Notes: generated by a model not told the origin, from the sequence alone. A DNA stretch of 7,338 nucleotides from Rubritepida sp. (GCA_014376425.1 JACMRO010000195.1:1-7338), one strand, 5' to 3'. Positions 1 through 6,238 are shown, counted from the first letter of the stretch. Translations and numbers: made by a program.

Positions 1-2
1 AC

Positions 3-725
3 TCCGACCCGCTGCGCCTGCCCGAACGCGGCTCGCCCGGGCTGCGGGTGGTCGGCGTTGTGCATGGCGAGGGGCGTGCCTTCGAGCCCGCGGCCGCCGG
101 TGCCGAGGCGGCCGGACTGTTCCTGATTCAGTTGGGCGACCTGACCGATGGCGGGCCGGATGCCCCGGGCGTACTGCGCCGTATCTTCGGGCTCATGGAC
201 CGGGGCGCCGGTTTGTTCATCCTGGGCAATCACGAGCACAAGCTGCGCCGGGCGCTGACCGGCACCCGGCTGCGTGGCCAGACCCAAGGGCTGGACCTGA
301 CCCTGCGGCAGCTGGCCGAGGCGGCTGACGGTGCGGCGTTGAAGGCGCGGATGATCACCGAGGTGGCCCGCGCCCCGGCCTGGCTGCTGCGTGGCCAGGA
401 CCTGTTCGTCCACGCCGCTTTTCATCCCGCCATGCTGCACGTGCCGCCGCCAGACGATGCGGGAGCGCGCAAGGCCGAACCGCCGGTCACCCGCGCCTTG
501 TATGGCCAGGTCGTGGCCGGGTTGCAGAATGATGGCTACCCCGAACGGCTGCTGCACTGGGTGGAAAGCGTGCCGGAGGGCCTGACGGTCTGGGTGGGCC
601 ATGACGTGCGCAGCCTGGATGGCCGCCCGCTGCGCCGCCGTGGGCGGCAGGGCGGCGAGGTGGTTTTCCTCGACACCGGGTCAGGCAAGGGTGGGCATCT
701 GTCCTGGGTCGACCTGCCTGTCTGA
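3..725 (+). CDS. Calcineurin-like metallophosphatase, PNKP-phosphatase-like (5' partial)
   Basis: The reading frame is open from the left edge and ends at TGA 723-725, so the N-terminus lies outside the window. A GTG at 48 is in frame, but using it would cut away the first beta-strand. Counting from that GTG, the metallophosphatase signatures are GVVHG (residues 3-7), GDLTDGG (30-36), GNHE (60-63), a late VHA histidine (H122) and VGHD (H185). The C-terminal stretch FLDTGSGKGGHLSWVDLP closes the domain and resembles the phosphatase module of bacterial polynucleotide kinase-phosphatases and ApaH/PrpE-type enzymes. These hydrolyse phosphoesters with two metal ions. Motif I is normally GDxHG; here the metal-binding Asp is Val (GTT instead of GAT), so activity is doubtful unless this is a sequencing error. 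A kinase-like domain could lie upstream of the window but cannot be seen. The fold is confident; the substrate is not. Confidence 0.85.
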   Translation, partial: SDPLRLPERGSPGLRVVGVVHGEGRAFEPAAAGAEAAGLFLIQLGDLTDGGPDAPGVLRRIFGLMDRGAGLFILGNHEHKLRRALTGTRLRGQTQGLDLTLRQLAEAADGAALKARMITEVARAPAWLLRGQDLFVHAAFHPAMLHVPPPDDAGARKAEPPVTRALYGQVVAGLQNDGYPERLLHWVESVPEGLTVWVGHDVRSLDGRPLRRRGRQGGEVVFLDTGSGKGGHLSWVDLPV

Positions 726-957
726 ACACAGCGATGTGCCAAGGACATGGCTGCTGGACCGATGCGAGACGTCGTGATGCCAGAGCGCCGCCGCACCTTG
801 CTGGCCCGACCAGTAACTCGGAGCCCTTCCAGGCCCCGGCTCAACCAGTGGCTGGCTGACGCCGCCACGCGCGCCGCATTTCAGCCGCGCCTGACCGGCC
901 GCGAGCCGGAAGCCCGCGCAGCCCTGCGCCGCCTTGGGATGCTGCTTAAAAGCGTAG
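726..957. other. Unassigned convergent intergenic stretch
   Basis: This spacer lies between the phosphatase stop (725) and the hairpin behind grxC. Both strands have open frames here, for example plus 747-1094 and minus 986-681, but they have biased compositions, no recognisable motif and no convincing ribosome site, and the plus one runs antisense into grxC. A weak stem CACA-GCGA-TGTG (727-738) follows the phosphatase stop. I see no RNA gene. Confidence 0.4.
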
Positions 958-984
958 GCGCCGGAGCAATCGGGGCTACGGCGC
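940..984 (-). terminator. Candidate intrinsic terminator of grxC
   Basis: Eight bases after the grxC stop on the minus strand there is a stem GCGCCG/CGGCGC (979-984 with 958-963). A single mismatch and an inner AGC/GCT stem lead to a 7-base loop. Six bases beyond the stem the minus strand reads TTTT. Position, stem strength and T-run together make this the best terminator candidate in the window, although the T-run is short and slightly displaced. Confidence 0.5.
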
Positions 985-992
985 AACTGGCT

Positions 993-1250
993 TCAGGCTG
1001 CGAGCAACGCGCTCAGCTTTCCGGCGCGATCGAGCGCCATCAGGTCGTCGCAGCCACCGACATGCTGCTCACCAATGAAGATCTGCGGCACTGAGCTGCG
1101 GCCGCCGGAGCGCTGCATCGCGGTGCGCCGTGCCTCGCTGCCCTGCGGCGCGTCATGCTCGGTGAACGGCACGCCCTTGCGGGTCAGCAGTGCCTTCGCG
1201 CGATCGCAATAGGGACAGAAGGGCTGGGTGTAGATCTCGGTCTTGGGCAT
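993..1250 (-). CDS. grxC: Glutaredoxin 3 (GrxC), dithiol class
   Basis: This is an 85-residue glutathione-dependent thiol-disulfide oxidoreductase of the thioredoxin fold and the usual GrxC length. The redox site is CPYC at residues 12-15. The cis-proline loop is SVPQ at 53-56, and the glutathione-contacting GGCDDL is at 65-70 with an extra Cys67. It would act in the cytoplasm, reducing disulfides and glutathione mixed disulfides (ribonucleotide reductase and PAPS reductase are classic clients). The start at 1250 (MPKTEIY) matches the family N-terminus but has no Shine-Dalgarno. An in-frame ATG at 1271 is preceded by GGGGCGG, and another at 1289 overlaps the stop of the upstream gene as TGATG, so a 7- or 13-residue extension is possible. 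It is the last gene of the minus-strand block that contains comF, as often seen in alphaproteobacteria, where grxC follows comF. A hairpin follows its stop. Confidence 0.95.
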   Translation of the reverse strand: MPKTEIYTQPFCPYCDRAKALLTRKGVPFTEHDAPQGSEARRTAMQRSGGRSSVPQIFIGEQHVGGCDDLMALDRAGKLSALLAA

Positions 1251-1288
1251 GGCCGGCAGTTGGAGCGGCATTGCCGCCCCGTCAAGCA

Positions 1289-1492
1289 TCAAAACCAGAG
1301 CATCGCCAAGGACGCCAGGGCTAGTGCCCCGGTCACCAGCCCGCCGGCAGCAACGAAGCCCATCAGGTCCCCGGTTGGTAATATGGGGGCCGGCGGCTCA
1401 TCCTGAACGATGCGCGTGGGCTCGTAGCCTGGCGCATAGGCGTGGTCGGGAAAGATGCGGTCGGGGTCGAGGTGGAAGCGGGTGCTGGACAT
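1289..1492 (-). CDS. 67-residue single-pass membrane microprotein
   Basis: I do not recognise a family. The protein has a polar, proline-containing N-terminal region (residues 1-42, with several Asp, Tyr and Pro) and one hydrophobic segment at about 43-66 (GFVAAGGLVTGALALASLAM) that ends at the C-terminus, so it looks like a tail-anchored or single-pass inner-membrane protein. ATG at 1490-1492 is the only reasonable start; there is no strong ribosome site, only a purine-poor GGCGGTGAT further upstream. It sits 46 bp after comF. Its TGA overlaps an ATG in the grxC frame (TGATG), which suggests cotranscription. It is probably real because the frame keeps a clean polar/hydrophobic division, but its function is unknown. 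Confidence 0.6.
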   Translation of the reverse strand: MSSTRFHLDPDRIFPDHAYAPGYEPTRIVQDEPPAPILPTGDLMGFVAAGGLVTGALALASLAMLWF

Positions 1493-1538
1493 GACGACAG
1501 AATGATCACCGCCGGTTGACTATTTCTGAATCGCGCAA

Positions 1539-2303
1539 TCACGAAAACGTCAGTGCATTGCGTGGCGCCGGCACCCGGGCCGCGGCCAGCACGTCCACCC
1601 CCGTGGCACCAGCGGCGAGCAGGACCACCGCGCAGGCATCGGCGGTAGCGCCCGAGGTCAGCACATCATCGATCAGCAGCACCCGCCGGCCGGCGATGCG
1701 CCCGGCGTGGCGTGGCGCGAGCGCGAAGGCGTTTGCCACCGCGGCGCGCCGCTCCGCCGCGCTGAGCTCGCCCAGGGCCGGTGTGGCGCGCACCCGGCGC
1801 AAGGTATCGGGCAGCCAAGGCCGGCCAGCGGCGCGCGCCAGCAGCCGCGCCAGCAGCGCCGCCTGGTTGTAGCGCCTGGCCCGCAGCCGGCTGGGGTGCA
1901 GCGGCACCGGCAGCAGCAACTCCGCCCGCGCCAGCAGGCCGGCGCCGGCCCGCGCCATCTGCTGCGCGATCGGGCCGGCGAGCGCGCCGCGGTCGCCGTG
2001 CTTGAATGGCAGGATCAGGCGGCGGCAGGCGTCGTCGTACAGCCAGGCGGCGCGGGCGGCTGCGAAGTGTCGCGGGTTGGCCTCGCAAGCCTCGCAGCGG
2101 CTCCGGCCGGCATAGGGCATGGGCAGGCCGCAGCCATCGCAGAGCGGCGCGGTGATGAAGGTGAGGCCGCGGAAACAGTCGACGCAGAAGGTGCCATGGG
2201 CGGAGACAGCGGCCTCGCAGGTCAGGCAGTGCGGCGGCAGCGCGGCATCCAGCAGCGACCCGCCCAGCCGCCGCCACAGGTCAGTGACGGCCGAAATGCG
2301 CAT
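1539..2303 (-). CDS. comF: ComF family phosphoribosyltransferase-like protein
   Basis: This is a 254-residue protein of the ComF/GntX family. The N-terminal double zinc-ribbon has eight cysteines as four CxxC pairs (residues 26/29, 40/43, 55/58 and 70/73). FKHGDRGALA (100-109) and a type I phosphoribosyltransferase fold follow, with LPVPLHPSRLRARRYNQA (131-148) and the PRPP loop VLLIDDVLTSGATA (208-221). ComF helps move incoming single-stranded DNA during natural transformation in competent species. In many proteobacteria its role is uncertain, and GntX relatives are linked to sulfur or Fe-S handling. The ATG at 2303 lies inside the 3' end of the rhodanese gene, giving a 23 bp overlap. A longer in-frame extension to 2423 would only be antisense-type coding over the rhodanese gene and was rejected. 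All key residues are present, so the protein looks intact. Confidence 0.93.
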   Translation of the reverse strand: MRISAVTDLWRRLGGSLLDAALPPHCLTCEAAVSAHGTFCVDCFRGLTFITAPLCDGCGLPMPYAGRSRCEACEANPRHFAAARAAWLYDDACRRLILPFKHGDRGALAGPIAQQMARAGAGLLARAELLLPVPLHPSRLRARRYNQAALLARLLARAAGRPWLPDTLRRVRATPALGELSAAERRAAVANAFALAPRHAGRIAGRRVLLIDDVLTSGATADACAVVLLAAGATGVDVLAAARVPAPRNALTFS

Positions 2304-3801
2304 CCCCGTCGCGCGCGACTTCATGCACCAGGTCGATCTCCCAGGAGAGGTAGGCGCGCATCGCGTCTTCAACGCCGCTGTTGCGGTCGTAGGGGCGCAG
2401 GTGGAAGTCGACGCAATCCGCATCGGCGGGGATGGCGCGGTCGCGCATCATGGGCAGGCCAGCGGCGGCCCAGGCGGCGGTACCGCCTTCCAGCACATGC
2501 GCGCCGAGTTCTTTCGCCGCCAGCTGCGCCAACGCCGGATCGGGCGCGGTGACGACCAGCAGCGGTGTGGGCGGCGGGGGCGTCATACGACCGCGCACGC
2601 CCCAGACGGCACCGGGGATATGGCCAGCGCGAAAGTCCACGCTGCGCGCCAGGTCGATGACCAGGGCGGCGGGGGTGGCCGCGAGGCGGGCCACGCTGAC
2701 GGTGCGCGTGCGGGGCGCCGCGGCTGGCGCGTCGGTCACAAGCGCGGTGGCCGGCGGGCCGTCCAGCACATGCACCTCCCAGCCGCCCAGCAACCGCAGC
2801 CAGGCGGCGGCCATGCGCGCCCGGGCGCCACCTCCCCCTTCCTGACCGCCCAGATCGCTGAGCACGATGCGCGCATGCCGCACCGCCACCCACTGGTCGG
2901 TCGCCTGGATGAGCTGGCCGCCTGGCGCGTGGCGGAAGCCCGGCAGGTGGCCGGCGGCGAACTCCTCGGCCGAACGGACGTCGAGGCAGTAGGTGGTGCG
3001 GTCAGCCGCAGGCTCGATCGGGCCAAAGCGCACCCCGGTCTGCCGCGCGAAGCCGTCGGCGCGGCTGAACGCCAGCGCCGCCGATGCCGGAATCCCCGGC
3101 GCATAGCTGCGGGTCTGGCCGCGCTCGCAGGTCAACCCGGCCAGCTCCCACCCCATGGTGCCGTTGCGCAGCGCCACGATGCGGTTGGGCACGCCGGCGC
3201 GGCGCAGGCTTTCGGCGCCCATGATGCTGCGGGTGCGGCCCGCGCAATTGATGACGATGGTGGTGCCGGGGTCGGGCGCGATGTCGCCGATGCGGTAGAC
3301 CAGCTCGCCGCCCGGCACGTTGATGGCGCCGGGGATGGTCATGCGATGGAATTCGTCCATCGGCCGGCTGTCCAGCACCACCATCGGCTGGCCGCTGGCC
3401 ATCAGCGCCTGCAATTCCACCGGGTCCAGGCTTTCCGTGCCGTAATGGTGTTCCGCCCATTCGCCGAACGCCTTGGATGGCACGTTGACGCCGGTGAAGA
3501 CGACGTAGCCGGCCGCAGCCCAGGCGGGCGTTCCGCCGGTCAGCACGTGCACATCGGTGTGGCCCAGGCCCCGCAGCACCGCCGCCAGCCGCGCGGCGTG
3601 GCTGCCGCCGCCATCGACGCACACCACACGCGTGGCCTTGTTGGGCAGCAGCACCGGCGCGCGCAGCTCAGCGCGGCTGAGCGGGCAGGGCACCGCCCAG
3701 AACAGGTGGCCCTGGCCGAATTCGCCATCCTCCCGCGCGTCGAGAATGGCCAGCTCCCGGCCATCACCGATCCAGGCCTTGAGCGTGGCAGGCTCGATCA
3801 C
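2281..3801 (-). CDS. Four-domain rhodanese-type sulfurtransferase
   Basis: This 506-residue protein is built of four tandem rhodanese domains, at about 1-100, 120-225, 255-350 and 365-452, followed by a tail (453-506) rich in acidic and His residues. Domain 1 carries Cys61 in CVDGGGS. Domain 2 has the textbook loop CAGRTRS with Cys186 as the sulfur acceptor. In domain 3 the loop position is Asp316 (LSDLGG), and in domain 4 it is around Thr418 (VVTAPDP), so these two are catalytically dead by sequence. The family transfers sulfane sulfur from thiosulfate or persulfides to thiols or cyanide in the cytoplasm; there is no signal peptide. The start is GTG at 3801, sharing GTGA with the cupin stop, a typical translational-coupling junction. 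The 3' end overlaps comF. Thiol-dioxygenase-like cupins next to multi-rhodanese proteins suggest a joint sulfur pathway; the actual substrate is unknown. Confidence 0.92.
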   Translation of the reverse strand: MIEPATLKAWIGDGRELAILDAREDGEFGQGHLFWAVPCPLSRAELRAPVLLPNKATRVVCVDGGGSHAARLAAVLRGLGHTDVHVLTGGTPAWAAAGYVVFTGVNVPSKAFGEWAEHHYGTESLDPVELQALMASGQPMVVLDSRPMDEFHRMTIPGAINVPGGELVYRIGDIAPDPGTTIVINCAGRTRSIMGAESLRRAGVPNRIVALRNGTMGWELAGLTCERGQTRSYAPGIPASAALAFSRADGFARQTGVRFGPIEPAADRTTYCLDVRSAEEFAAGHLPGFRHAPGGQLIQATDQWVAVRHARIVLSDLGGQEGGGGARARMAAAWLRLLGGWEVHVLDGPPATALVTDAPAAAPRTRTVSVARLAATPAALVIDLARSVDFRAGHIPGAVWGVRGRMTPPPPTPLLVVTAPDPALAQLAAKELGAHVLEGGTAAWAAAGLPMMRDRAIPADADCVDFHLRPYDRNSGVEDAMRAYLSWEIDLVHEVARDGDAHFGRH

Positions 3802-4406
3802 GCCGCCGGCGCCGCCGAAGGCTTCATGAAGTTCTTGTTGTAGGGAATCACCTCGCCATCCAGCGAGTAGGCGCGGCGATCATCCAGCCGGTCCAGCGCC
3901 AAGCCGTACATGTGCAGGTGCCGGGTTGGCCGGTCGCCGGTGGTGTGGATGGAATGGATGGCGTCGGGCATCAGGCAGATGCCGCGTCCCGGCTCGACCA
4001 TCACCTGATGATCCTCCAGCACTTCGCACCGGTCGGGGTCGCTGCCGTCGTCCAGGCGGCGATAGACCCGGTTCAGCTCCTGCCCATCCACAGCGACCAC
4101 GACCGCCCAGGTGGTGTGGTCGTGCGGCTTGGTCTCGTTGCCGGGGTTCAACGCGTTTAGATACAGCGCAAAGCGTCCGCCGGCGTCCTCCTGCAACAGG
4201 TAGCGGTTGGCACCCTTTTCGCCATTGGCCGGAGGCGGGAATTCGGCGCTGGGGAACACTGCCTCGTTCGCCGCCAGGGTCATCAGCGTGTCGCGGATGC
4301 GGACGAGGTTGCCCGGCGTGACTCCCTCGCTTTCGATGGCGCGGATGCTGTCCACCGTGGCCGCCACCTGGGCGGCCCGGGCGGCTTTGACGTCGATCGC
4401 GTTCAT
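3798..4406 (-). CDS. Cupin of the cysteine/thiol dioxygenase type (COG5553-like)
   Basis: This is a 202-residue single cupin domain protein. The Fe-binding pattern is HDH at residues 95-97 (H95 and H97), with H151 in PDAIHSIH as the likely third ligand. HLHMYG (163-168) aligns with the cysteine-dioxygenase segment that supplies the catalytic Ser-His-Tyr; here His165 and Tyr167 are kept and the Ser position is His163. Residues 1-50 are a helical lead-in. By family knowledge it may oxidise a small thiol (cysteine, 3-mercaptopropionate or a relative) to a sulfinate using O2; the exact substrate cannot be read from the sequence. The start at 4406 is supported by AAGGGAG about 8 bases upstream. 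A longer frame to 4505 runs into the glycosyltransferase gene and is unlikely. The stop overlaps the GTG of the rhodanese gene, tying the two functionally. Confidence 0.85.
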   Translation of the reverse strand: MNAIDVKAARAAQVAATVDSIRAIESEGVTPGNLVRIRDTLMTLAANEAVFPSAEFPPPANGEKGANRYLLQEDAGGRFALYLNALNPGNETKPHDHTTWAVVVAVDGQELNRVYRRLDDGSDPDRCEVLEDHQVMVEPGRGICLMPDAIHSIHTTGDRPTRHLHMYGLALDRLDDRRAYSLDGEVIPYNKNFMKPSAAPAA

Positions 4407-4427
4407 GGCAACTGCTCCCTTACTTTC
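4407..4427 (-). promoter_or_regulatory. Ribosome binding site of the cupin gene
   Basis: The minus strand reads AAGTAAGGGAGCAGTTGCC immediately before the ATG at 4406. AAGGGAG is the clearest Shine-Dalgarno in the minus-strand block and decides this start over the longer in-frame alternative. The 47 bp gap may also hold a promoter, but I cannot define -35 and -10 boxes. Confidence 0.55.
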
Positions 4428-4438
4428 GTGCGAGCTTA

Positions 4439-4452
4439 GGGGCGGCCGCCCC
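4439..4452 (-). terminator. 14-bp perfect palindrome behind the glycosyltransferase gene
   Basis: GGGGCGGCCGCCCC begins one base after the glycosyltransferase stop (4454-4456) and lies upstream of the cupin ribosome site. In RNA it can fold as a GGGGC/GCCCC stem with a GGCC loop. There is no T-run, so it may attenuate, protect the 3' end, or serve as a protein site separating the glycosyltransferase from the sulfur operon. Confidence 0.35.
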
Positions 4453-4453
4453 G

Positions 4454-5533
4454 TTACACCAGCGTCTCCTCCGCTGCTGGCTCGGGGGGCGGTTCGCCGG
4501 GGCACAGCCGACGCAACACCGCCAGAGCGGCAGCGATCTGCCGCTCCAGCCGGTCATGCGGCAGGCGCACCTCTCGCAGGGCGGGGGCCTCGCGCAGCAG
4601 CCGAGCCCAGCCTTCGCCAGCGCTGGCGCCCGTAACCGCATCATGCAGCGCCGCCTCGCCCAGCCCCAGTCGCAGCGCATTACGGGGGTTCGCGAAATCG
4701 CCGCCGGCCCGCAGTGCGCGGCGCAGCCGGTAGCGGCGCAGCGCGTGCCCCAGCGGTTCCAGCGCCGCGTCGCAAAGCGGGTCCTCGCCCGCCATGCGTC
4801 GCGCCAGCACATCCGCCATGCCCCCCGGCGCGCGGCCCTGGACCCGGGCCGACACCTCCACGATGCAATCCTCCGCGTGGCGGATGCGGGCGTCATGCGA
4901 TTCCAGGAGTGCGAAAAACGCCCGATCCTCCGCCAGCGGCACCTGCGGCACGCCGCCGCAGGCCCGGTAGGTCTGGGCCCGGACGGCGAAGTTTGCCCCC
5001 CAATGACCGCAATGGCGGGGCCATGGGTCCCAGGGCACCTCGTCGATCGCCGCCGCGATGCGGTCCATCAGTCGGGCCAGCCATGCCTCACGCCGCAGCC
5101 TGGCACGCAGCGGGCCCGACAGGGTCTCCGCCTCGGCGCCGATCATGATGGCGCGGCCGGCGACCGCATCGGCCCCGGCGCCCACATGCCGCGTGACGTT
5201 GGCCAGCCAGTCGGACCGCGGCCGTGCATCGGCGTCGGTGCTGAGCAGAATGCCGCCCCCGGCATGCTCCGCCGCCAGATCCATGGCGCCGCGCCTGGCG
5301 TGGCCGGCGGTGCGCTGCGGCTCGGGCAGCGCGATGTCGAGCACCAGCAGGGGGTAGGGCAGCCGGCCGGCCATTGCGCGCGCTTCGGGCACGGTGCTGT
5401 CGTCACAGTTGTTGGCGAAGACCACCACCCTGAATGGCGGCGCGTCGCGCTGCGCGGCCAGTGCCTCCAGGCATAGCGGCAGGCACTCGGCTTCATTGCG
5501 GGCCGGGATGGCGACCACAAGCTGTTCGCTCAT
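4454..5533 (-). CDS. Family 2 glycosyltransferase
   Basis: This 359-residue GT-A fold enzyme begins directly with the nucleotide-sugar strand VVAIPARNEAE (residues 6-16). It then shows ANNCDDST (40-47), the metal-binding DxD in STDADARP (D100, D102), GHWGANFAVR (176-185) and the acceptor/base region LAEDRAFF (200-207, E202-D203). There is no signal peptide or clear membrane segment, so it is likely cytoplasmic or peripheral. The C-terminal 100 residues are helical and arginine-rich. It would transfer a sugar from an NDP-sugar to an unknown acceptor. I recall relatives encoded beside PIG-L deacetylase and methyltransferase genes, but those are not in this window. The start at 5533 (MSEQLVV) fits the family; the frame is open further upstream to 5770 but overlaps a better small gene there. 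The ribosome site is weak (AGGGCC). Confidence 0.88.
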   Translation of the reverse strand: MSEQLVVAIPARNEAECLPLCLEALAAQRDAPPFRVVVFANNCDDSTVPEARAMAGRLPYPLLVLDIALPEPQRTAGHARRGAMDLAAEHAGGGILLSTDADARPRSDWLANVTRHVGAGADAVAGRAIMIGAEAETLSGPLRARLRREAWLARLMDRIAAAIDEVPWDPWPRHCGHWGANFAVRAQTYRACGGVPQVPLAEDRAFFALLESHDARIRHAEDCIVEVSARVQGRAPGGMADVLARRMAGEDPLCDAALEPLGHALRRYRLRRALRAGGDFANPRNALRLGLGEAALHDAVTGASAGEGWARLLREAPALREVRLPHDRLERQIAAALAVLRRLCPGEPPPEPAAEETLV

Positions 5534-5579
5534 GGTGCCGAAGGCCCTGCCATGCCGGGGGAGCGGTGGGCCAGGGCTG

Positions 5580-5595
5580 GGGCGGTACGCCCGCC
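5580..5595 (-). terminator. Hairpin behind the 57-residue gene
   Basis: GGCGG-TACGC-CCGCC (5581-5595), or alternatively GGGCG-GTA-CGCCC (5580-5592), lies about 14 bases after the stop of the 57-residue gene and 47 bases before the glycosyltransferase start. There is no T-run. It could be a weak terminator or a leader structure of the glycosyltransferase mRNA. Confidence 0.25.
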
Positions 5596-5609
5596 AGTCG
5601 CTTCGCGCA

Positions 5610-5783
5610 TCAACTGTCGCCTGGCCATTTCCGGCCGCCGCCGGCACCGCCCTTCGCCTCCGGGGCCAGGGGCTTGGTGGGGCGTTCCTCGGCCTTGTCG
5701 CGGATTCGCGCGCCGCTGTCCTTGCCGCCGATGTTGGGTCGCTCCTGCGTGGGCGGTTCGGGCTTTTCATCAGGCTCTGGCAT
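5610..5783 (-). CDS. 57-residue hydrophilic, probably disordered protein
   Basis: The protein starts MPEPDEKPEPPTQERP and is rich in Pro, Glu, Lys and Gly, with no hydrophobic core and a Gly-rich end (AKGGAGGGRKW). It has no membrane segment and no recognised domain. ATG at 5781-5783 is the natural start because residues upstream in the same frame lose this composition; a GGAT seven bases upstream is a weak ribosome site. It is read in the same direction as the glycosyltransferase, 76 bp ahead of it, and diverges from the 45-residue membrane protein gene. I do not recognise a family. The biased composition could arise by chance in GC-rich DNA, so confidence is moderate. Confidence 0.5.
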   Translation of the reverse strand: MPEPDEKPEPPTQERPNIGGKDSGARIRDKAEERPTKPLAPEAKGGAGGGRKWPGDS

Positions 5784-5923
5784 TACGGATCCGGTTCTGC
5801 ATCGCGGGTCAGTAACGAGGCAGCGGCGGGCTGGTTCCAATGCCAGGCAGGAAAGCGCCCCGGTTGTGCAGCCGGACACGGCCTGTCGCGTTAAGCATGC
5901 ATGATAGCCGGAGACCGCACACC
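5784..5923. promoter_or_regulatory. Divergent intergenic region
   Basis: These 140 bases separate the 57-residue gene (minus) from the 45-residue membrane protein gene (plus), so promoters for both should lie here if both genes are real. The part at 5891-5905 is relatively AT-rich and contains overlapping palindromes GCATGC and ATGCAT. I could not place a convincing -35/-10 pair. Confidence 0.3.
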
Positions 5924-6061
5924 ATGAACCCGCAGGACAACGACGACGCCACGCGCGCCCGTCAGGGCGAGAGCACGGGGCGCATGCGTTACGTCCTGGC
6001 CTACTCCCTGGGCGGTGCCATCCTGTGCATGTTCCTTGCCTGGTGGCTGCTGGTCCGATGA
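5924..6061 (+). CDS. 45-residue single-pass membrane microprotein
   Basis: The first 20 residues are polar and acidic (MNPQDNDDATRARQGESTGR). A transmembrane helix follows at about 23-43 (VLAYSLGGAILCMFLAWWLL), and the protein ends with Val-Arg. This clean polar/hydrophobic layout supports real coding. The start at 5924 is preceded by CCGGAGA with about 8 bases spacing. Its TGA overlaps the ATG of the next gene as ATGA, so the two are probably translated in a coupled way. No family is recognised. Confidence 0.6.
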   Translation: MNPQDNDDATRARQGESTGRMRYVLAYSLGGAILCMFLAWWLLVR

Positions 6062-6216
6062 GCGACCAACCCGACGGCAAGCCGGATGGCGACGAGAAGA
6101 AGGGGCGGCCCAAGGATGACCGCGCCATAACCGAGGCAGTTCTTGAAGAGGGTTTGCCCGAGACCGAAAAGCGAAAGCCGCGGACTGGCTCCGACGCCGA
6201 GGATGCGAAGCCCTGA
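6058..6216 (+). CDS. 52-residue charged hypothetical protein
   Basis: This short, very hydrophilic protein is rich in Asp, Glu and Lys (for example KPDGDEKKGRPKDD and EEGLPETEKRKPR), with no membrane segment or known motif, and is likely disordered apart from a possible short helix AITEAVLEEGL (residues 23-33). Its ATG lies in the ATGA overlap with the 45-residue membrane protein, which argues that the pair is a small operon, perhaps a membrane protein with a soluble partner. A 16-bp palindrome follows six bases after its stop. Function unknown. Confidence 0.5.
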   Translation: MSDQPDGKPDGDEKKGRPKDDRAITEAVLEEGLPETEKRKPRTGSDAEDAKP

Positions 6217-6222
6217 AAAGGT

Positions 6223-6238
6223 CGCCTGACGTCAGGCG
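6223..6238 (+). terminator. 16-bp perfect palindrome, possible terminator
   Basis: CGCCTGACGTCAGGCG is fully symmetric and begins six bases after the stop of the 52-residue gene. As RNA it forms a CGCCUG/CAGGCG stem with an ACGU loop. There is no T-run, so it could equally be a protein-binding operator. Confidence 0.4.

Noticed and set aside
747..1094. A 115-codon plus-strand frame between the phosphatase and grxC
   Set aside because: It runs antisense over about 100 bases of grxC, has no ribosome site and no recognisable motif.
2303..2423. N-terminal extension of ComF by 40 residues
   Set aside because: The extension is Thr/Arg-rich, unlike ComF, and lies wholly within the rhodanese gene; the family begins near the first zinc CxxC pair.
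1666..2552. Long alternative frames on both strands over comF
   Set aside because: They are low-complexity Arg/Ala/Gly-rich shadows; comF has eight ordered zinc cysteines and a PRPP loop.
2119..3843. A 574-codon plus-strand open frame
   Set aside because: It lies antisense to the rhodanese gene and the comF 5' end. Its composition (His, Gln, Gly and Arg rich) is that of a complementary frame in GC-rich DNA, and the minus strand has clear domain motifs.
4556..5476. A 306-codon plus-strand open frame
   Set aside because: It is antisense to the glycosyltransferase, which shows DxD, GAN and ED motifs; the plus frame has none.
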